Assembly: GCA_963788505.1 (NCBI GenBank)
Contig: CAWBGY010000009.1
Location: 806,001 to 870,000 of the forward strand
DNA: 64,000 bases
Source: JAIQFF01 sp963788505
Lineage (GTDB): Bacteria > Acidobacteriota > Terriglobia > Terriglobales > Acidobacteriaceae
Reading direction: 5' to 3'
A program made the position numbers and the translations under genes. The notes beneath the pieces are model-generated. The model worked only from the letters and a program-made list of their open reading frames with translations, was not told the DNA's origin and ran no database searches. Shown one piece after another: positions 60,330 to 64,000 of the stretch (position 1 is the stretch's first letter; each line of letters opens with the position of its first letter).

Positions 60330-61815
60330 AGTTATACGGTCTGCGGCCGCGAAACGGGTGTTCCTCGCGCTCGAAAGGCTTCTCGGTCGGTTTGGGTTGC
60401 TTCTCGCCGGCGGTGAAGACACGCTCTTCGTTGCGACCGATACGCTTGTGCGCGTGCAGTCCCTCTAGAATAAATTCGGCCGCGGATACCTGGGCCTCGG
60501 CACTGTCCTTGGGGCCGACGCCGACCTTGACTATCTTTTCCATCAGTCCCTGAATGCCTCGCAACGATGGCAAAGCTTCCGCAGCGCTGGCGGTGTCGGC
60601 CAACTGAATCTCTCCGCCCAGGTCAAACCATTGCACGATTTGCTGCATGTCGGTGCCTTTGAAATACGCGTCGTGCGTTTTGGCCACTGCCGTCCGAATG
60701 AGTTCGCGGCTCACGTGGTCTGCGCCCTTCATCTCGCCCTCGTACTCGAGTTCCAACTTGCCGGTGATGGCAGGCATGGCGGCGTAAACGTCAGCGATAC
60801 GCGGCACCACCAGCTTTTCTTCCTGCTGAATGGCCCGGCGCTCGGCGTTCGAAATCACGTTCTCCATGCAGGAAATGGGCAGACGCTGGCTCACGCCGGA
60901 GCGCTTGTCGATCTTCTTGTCGTCGCGGGCGGCGAAAGCGATGCGCTCGATCACCTCCTGCACATATTTCGGCAAGTGCAGTTTGTGGCCGTTGCGCTGA
61001 GTCCAGGATTCCTGGGCCGTGATGGTGATGCCTTCTTCGACGGTCGCAGGGTAGTGGGTGCGGATCTCGGAGCCGATGCGGTCTTTCAAGGGGGTGATGA
61101 TCTTGCCACGAGCGGTGTAGTCCTCGGGGTTGGCGCTGAACACCAGCGCGACATCGAGCGGCAGGCGGATGGGATATCCCTTAATCTGCACGTCGCCTTC
61201 CTGCATGATGTTAAACAGGCCCACTTGAATCTTGCCCGCCAGGTCCGGCAGTTCGTTGATGGCAAAGATGCCGTGATTGGCGCGTGGCAACAATCCGTAA
61301 TGCACGGTGTACTCGCTGCCGAGTTCGTGCCCGCCGCGCGCCGCCTTGATAGGGTCGATGTCGCCGATCAGGTCAGCAATGGTAACGTCAGGCGTAGCCA
61401 GTTTTTCGACGTAACGCTGTTCCGGAGTCAGGTACGCAATCGGAGTATCGTCGCCGAGCTTCGCCACTTCCTCCCGGCAACGCCGGCAAATCGGCGCATA
61501 TGGGTTGTCATGAATCTCACATCCGCTGACATAGGGAGCGTGGGCGTCGAGCAAAGACGTCAGGTCGCGCAGAATGCGGCTTTTGGCCTGGCCGCGCAAT
61601 CCCAGCAGAATGAAATTATGACGCGAAAGAACGGCATTGACGATCTGGGGCACCACCGTATCGTCGTATCCCACGATGCCGGGAAAAATGGGGCCGCCCT
61701 GACGAAGCTTTACCATCAGGTTGTCGCGCATTTCGTCCTTCACGCGCCGGGTACGCAGCCGTTGTTCGCTAAAAGGACTTTGGCGCAGTTCGCCAAGCGT
61801 CCGCGGCAGACTCAT
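60328..61815 (-). CDS. MoxR/ChlI-type AAA+ ATPase with Cys-His cluster
   Basis: 495 residues from ATG 61815 (a TTG nine bases upstream is less likely). AAA+ core with a degenerate Walker A (LLGLRGQAKSRILRDL), a DEx-like stretch (FAINELPDLAGKIQVGLFNI), and sensor residues in ALVFSANPEDYTARGKIITP, typical of the magnesium-chelatase I/MoxR group. An insertion near residue 95-115 (GCEIHDNPYAPICRRCREEV) has a C-x2-H...C-x2-C pattern that could bind zinc. A TIADLIGDIDPIKAARGG loop is also family-like. It is the upstream partner of the VWA gene. Role inferred: chaperone-like remodelling with the VWA protein. Confidence 0.88.
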   Translation of the reverse strand: MSLPRTLGELRQSPFSEQRLRTRRVKDEMRDNLMVKLRQGGPIFPGIVGYDDTVVPQIVNAVLSRHNFILLGLRGQAKSRILRDLTSLLDAHAPYVSGCEIHDNPYAPICRRCREEVAKLGDDTPIAYLTPEQRYVEKLATPDVTIADLIGDIDPIKAARGGHELGSEYTVHYGLLPRANHGIFAINELPDLAGKIQVGLFNIMQEGDVQIKGYPIRLPLDVALVFSANPEDYTARGKIITPLKDRIGSEIRTHYPATVEEGITITAQESWTQRNGHKLHLPKYVQEVIERIAFAARDDKKIDKRSGVSQRLPISCMENVISNAERRAIQQEEKLVVPRIADVYAAMPAITGKLELEYEGEMKGADHVSRELIRTAVAKTHDAYFKGTDMQQIVQWFDLGGEIQLADTASAAEALPSLRGIQGLMEKIVKVGVGPKDSAEAQVSAAEFILEGLHAHKRIGRNEERVFTAGEKQPKPTEKPFEREEHPFRGRRPYN

Positions 61816-61920
61816 GATGGACAACCCCCGTGGAAGCAGCTTCTGCTCGGATTATACGCCGTTGACGAGCAGCTCCGAGCGGCCTCTCTCGCCGGACTCG
61901 AACGGTTCCTGAATTCATAA

Positions 61921-62007
61921 ATCACGAAGGACACGAAGTTCGACTTCCCTCGGCGAACTTCGCGGCCATCCTTTGCGACCTTTGCGGTTAAAAAGGTTTT
62001 CCGTGAT
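61921..62007. repeat. Iterated-word inverted repeat (ATCACGAAGGACACGAAG words)
   Basis: Left ATCACGAAGGACACGAAGTTCG, inner inverted CGAACTTCG (61954-61962), outer inverted TTTTCCGTGAT (61997-62007). It lies between two minus-strand genes and touches the end of the Lon-domain gene. Confidence 0.75.
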
Positions 62008-62610
62008 CTAGTGAACGTGGCCATTTCCACCGGCCTTCTGACGCACCCGCACCGTCCGCCGTAAATTCGGCAAAATGGCCTCGAAGTAGGAAATCACCGC
62101 CTGCATGCGTTCCGCTTCTGATTTCATGCCCAGGAGAGTCTGTTTAAAATCGAGATCAAGCGGAAGTGGCCCGACCAGGCCAAAAGAGAGTTGTGGACCT
62201 TCGACCTCGGAAGCATTTGCGGAACCGGCCAATTCCATGATCTCGCCGCGCAGCTTGACCGCCTGGGCAATTTCCTCCGCCGTAGCCTTGTCGGGCCCAT
62301 CTTGAAGGTAGAGCACCTCCGCCTGCAGAAACGACCGCTCCTGGCTGACCTGCATCACCTCGAAGCGTTCGCGTCCCTCGGTCATGATATCCATGCGCCC
62401 GTCAGGATATTTCTTGGTAACGGTGATAATCTCCGCTGTGCAGCCGATCTCAGCGACTCCCTCCTCCTTGGCCCGGACGACACCAAACGACTTCTTCCGG
62501 TCCAGGCATTCGGAGATCATCTCTCTGTAGCGCGGCTCGAAAATGTGCAGAGGCAGGGGAGTGCCCGGAAACAGCACCACATCCAGCGGAAATAGCGGGA
62601 GAAGGCTCAC
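62008..62610 (-). CDS. Lon N-terminal (LAN) domain protein
   Basis: 200 residues from GTG 62610 (TTG 62625 adds five). It is the LON substrate-binding domain without ATPase or protease: LLPLFPLDVVLFPGTPLPLH, IFEPRYREMISECLDR, KKSFGVVRAKE, EIGCTAEIITVTKKYPDGR, GRERFEVMQV. The C-terminal helical part (ERMQAVISYFEAILPNL) is normal for this stand-alone family of about 200 residues. Function is not established; it may act as an adaptor in protein quality control. It is on the same strand and just upstream of the VWA/AAA+ pair. Confidence 0.88.
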   Translation of the reverse strand: MSLLPLFPLDVVLFPGTPLPLHIFEPRYREMISECLDRKKSFGVVRAKEEGVAEIGCTAEIITVTKKYPDGRMDIMTEGRERFEVMQVSQERSFLQAEVLYLQDGPDKATAEEIAQAVKLRGEIMELAGSANASEVEGPQLSFGLVGPLPLDLDFKQTLLGMKSEAERMQAVISYFEAILPNLRRTVRVRQKAGGNGHVH

Positions 62611-62693
62611 AAAATTCCAGAACAATCACGGTGCCCGCGTGCTGGCTCGATTGTACGCCCGCACTTGATTGAACAACATTGGGAGAGTAAAGA

Positions 62694-63506
62694 TTGGACA
62701 TGAAATCCAGCAAAGCGGATATCGCCGGCAAGGTGGTCGTGATCACCGGCGCTTCGATGGGCATCGGAGAAGCCATCGCCAAACTTTTTGCCGATCAGAG
62801 CGCCCGGGTCGTCCTGCTGTCGCGGGACGCGGGACGCGCCGAAGCCGCTCGCGACCGCATCGGCCACACCGAGAGCACCCTGGCGCTCTCCTGCGACGTT
62901 CGCCACCGCGAGGAAATCGACCGCGTCGTCAGCCTCACCCTGCACCACTTTCAACGCATCGATGTCTGGATCAACAACGCCGGCCACGGGCTCCTGGATT
63001 CGGTCGCTACGGTGGAAATGGACGCCTTGCACGAAACTTTCGACACCAATTTCTTCGGAACAGTCGCTTGCATGCAGGCTGCGTTGGCGGTGATGAAGCA
63101 GCAAGGCTCGGGAACGATCGTCAATATTTCGAGCGTCGCCGGTCACATTCCACTTCCTTTTCACGCCGTTTACAGTGCGACCAAGTTCGCCATGAACGCT
63201 TTCGGCAAAGCGGCCAACATAGAGCTCAAAGGCTCGGGCATCCATGTGATGACCGTGTGTCCGGGATATGTGCGTACGGATTTCAGCGCCAATGCCGTCA
63301 GGGGAAGAGAAGCCAAGACGGTGCGGCCGTCCTCGGTCCGCGGAATCAGCGTTCAGCGTGTCGCCCGCGCGGTGATGCGCGGCTACCTGAAGCAGAAACG
63401 GGAAGTAGTCGTGCCCTGGACCATGCATCCTGCCATCAAGGTCTATCAGTTGTTTCCCGGCCTGGTGGAACGAGGCATGGTGAAAATGTTGCGGCGAGTG
63501 GAATAG
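62694..63506 (+). CDS. Short-chain dehydrogenase/reductase
   Basis: 270 residues; GGGAGAG ends six bases before TTG 62694 and 12 before ATG 62700, so either start is possible. Rossmann motif VVVITGASMGIGEAIAKLFA (TGxxxGxG), NNAGHGLLDS, catalytic Ser in NISSVAGH and the Tyr/Lys pair in YSATKFAMNAFGKA, then VCPGYVRTDF. It is a classical SDR with an NAD(P)-dependent carbonyl/hydroxyl activity; the substrate is unknown. It diverges from the Lon-domain gene. Confidence 0.93.
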   Translation: MDMKSSKADIAGKVVVITGASMGIGEAIAKLFADQSARVVLLSRDAGRAEAARDRIGHTESTLALSCDVRHREEIDRVVSLTLHHFQRIDVWINNAGHGLLDSVATVEMDALHETFDTNFFGTVACMQAALAVMKQQGSGTIVNISSVAGHIPLPFHAVYSATKFAMNAFGKAANIELKGSGIHVMTVCPGYVRTDFSANAVRGREAKTVRPSSVRGISVQRVARAVMRGYLKQKREVVVPWTMHPAIKVYQLFPGLVERGMVKMLRRVE

Positions 63507-63511
63507 GACAG

Positions 63512-63553
63512 ATTGTGGGTGTGGGGCGGCGGACAAGAGTGTCCGCCCGACAC
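63512..63553. repeat. Hairpin repeat GGCGGACA/TGTCCGCC
   Basis: A perfect 8-base stem (63528-63547) with loop AGAG, flanked by gtgtgggg and cgacac. The same core lies at 24171-24186 inside the larger element near thiE. It is located between convergent genes and may help stop transcription. Confidence 0.75.
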
Positions 63554-63563
63554 CAGTTGGTTG

Positions 63564-63872
63564 CTACCCCAGTTCCACCAGCATGCCTTCCATTTCGGAC
63601 TGGGCATGGCTGTTCCCCGATTGCTTCGCGGAAGCAATACCCGACGCCAGCATCTTCCGGGCTTCTTCCGTGCGCTCCGCTTTGGCCAGCGTCTGCGCAG
63701 CCATGAAGTACCCCGCGGTGTAGTCAGGATGCGCCACCAGGAGCCTGCCAAACTCCTCCAGCGCCCGTTCAACTTCTCCGGCGTTTGCGTACTCCATGGC
63801 CAGGCCATAGCGCGCGAACGCATCGCTGGGATTTTGCGCGAGCACTTCGGTGAGTAGTGCGATGCGATCCAT
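63564..63872 (-). CDS. Small TPR-like protein
   Basis: 102 residues made almost wholly of two to three TPR helix pairs (LTEVLAQNPSDAFARYGLAM, EYANAGEVERALEEFGRLLV, DYTAGYFMAAQTLAKAERTE, EEARKMLASGIASAKQSG). No signal peptide. Cytoplasmic scaffold of unknown partner. The C-terminus ends in EMEGMLVELG. The remaining 128 bases of the window show no gene. Confidence 0.8.
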   Translation of the reverse strand: MDRIALLTEVLAQNPSDAFARYGLAMEYANAGEVERALEEFGRLLVAHPDYTAGYFMAAQTLAKAERTEEARKMLASGIASAKQSGNSHAQSEMEGMLVELG

Positions 63873-64000
63873 GAAGAAGGTCTTGGTTTTTACCTTTTAG
63901 CTCTTAGCTCCGCCCTCTGGGCGATCGATGTGATTCGAGATTACTACAACCGGGTTTCCTTTGTTCCCTTTGTGGTTGGCGATTTGGGGTGGGGATTGGC

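Noticed and set aside
1..64000. tRNA, rRNA, prophage or IS transposase genes
   Set aside because: None was recognised on either strand on reading; a covariance-model scan would be needed to exclude a tRNA fully.

Overview
The window looks like a chromosomal segment of an Acidobacteriota bacterium, probably of the Koribacter/Terriglobia type. The reasons are several Ser/Thr protein kinases fused to PD40 propellers or TPRs, an ECF-type sigma factor of the kind often paired with such kinases, a pilMNOPQ cluster led by an excisionase-like HTH gene, a fused E1 alpha/beta 2-oxoacid dehydrogenase, lineage-typical secreted proteins, high GC, and many intergenic palindromic repeats. This assignment is inference; there is no rRNA or tRNA gene in the window to confirm it.

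Layout. 1-9 kb: the 3' end of a PD40 (kinase-type) protein, an AraC regulator divergent from a frameshifted aldo/keto reductase, the last codons of a lost SDR gene, an F420-type nitroreductase, a transglutaminase-like protein, a phosphoglycolate phosphatase-like HAD protein with a frameshifted tail, the E1 alpha/beta fusion and a short CDF-like transporter. 9.3-14.7 kb: HTH-pilM-pilN-pilO-pilP-pilQ, the type IV pilus alignment complex and secretin. 15.5-20 kb: a PD40 Ser/Thr kinase, a secreted protein and an ECF sigma factor. 20.8-24.8 kb: M24 peptidase, accB, accC (acetyl-CoA carboxylase) and thiE. 24.9-31 kb: two APC amino-acid permeases, a K+ channel with a TrkA module and the NAD(P)H-hydrate repair enzyme. 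31-38.9 kb: PilZ-like protein, tsaE, a secreted protein, fabI, an MFS transporter, a GT39-type mannosyltransferase homologue and two secreted proteins (one TPR). 39-42.3 kb: a membrane histidine kinase with an NtrC-type regulator. 42.6-48.9 kb: cell-envelope genes (OmpA-like protein with Ig-like domains, a BNR/sortilin-type propeller, a lipoprotein, a dihaem cytochrome c peroxidase-like lipoprotein). 49.3-51.9 kb: a second kinase/NtrC-type pair, with soluble kinase. 52-58.9 kb: a TPR Ser/Thr kinase, a degenerate receiver protein, a frameshifted GT4 glycosyltransferase, a CDGSH protein and a Tat-exported FAD oxidoreductase. 59-64 kb: a VWA/AAA+ pair, a Lon-N domain protein, an SDR and a TPR protein.

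The strongest signal not explained by genes is in the spacers. Many intergenic gaps hold an inverted or tandem repeat built from a short word repeated a few times. The word differs from locus to locus, but the architecture is alike. One such array forms the end of the AraC coding sequence, and another has been tandemly duplicated together with the first codons of the K+ channel gene. A second repeat class has conserved outer ends around a variable hairpin. Three genes (aldo/keto reductase, HAD phosphatase, glycosyltransferase) each carry one extra base, which may mean either decay or sequence error.

No CRISPR array, tRNA, rRNA, prophage, integrase or insertion-sequence transposase was recognised.
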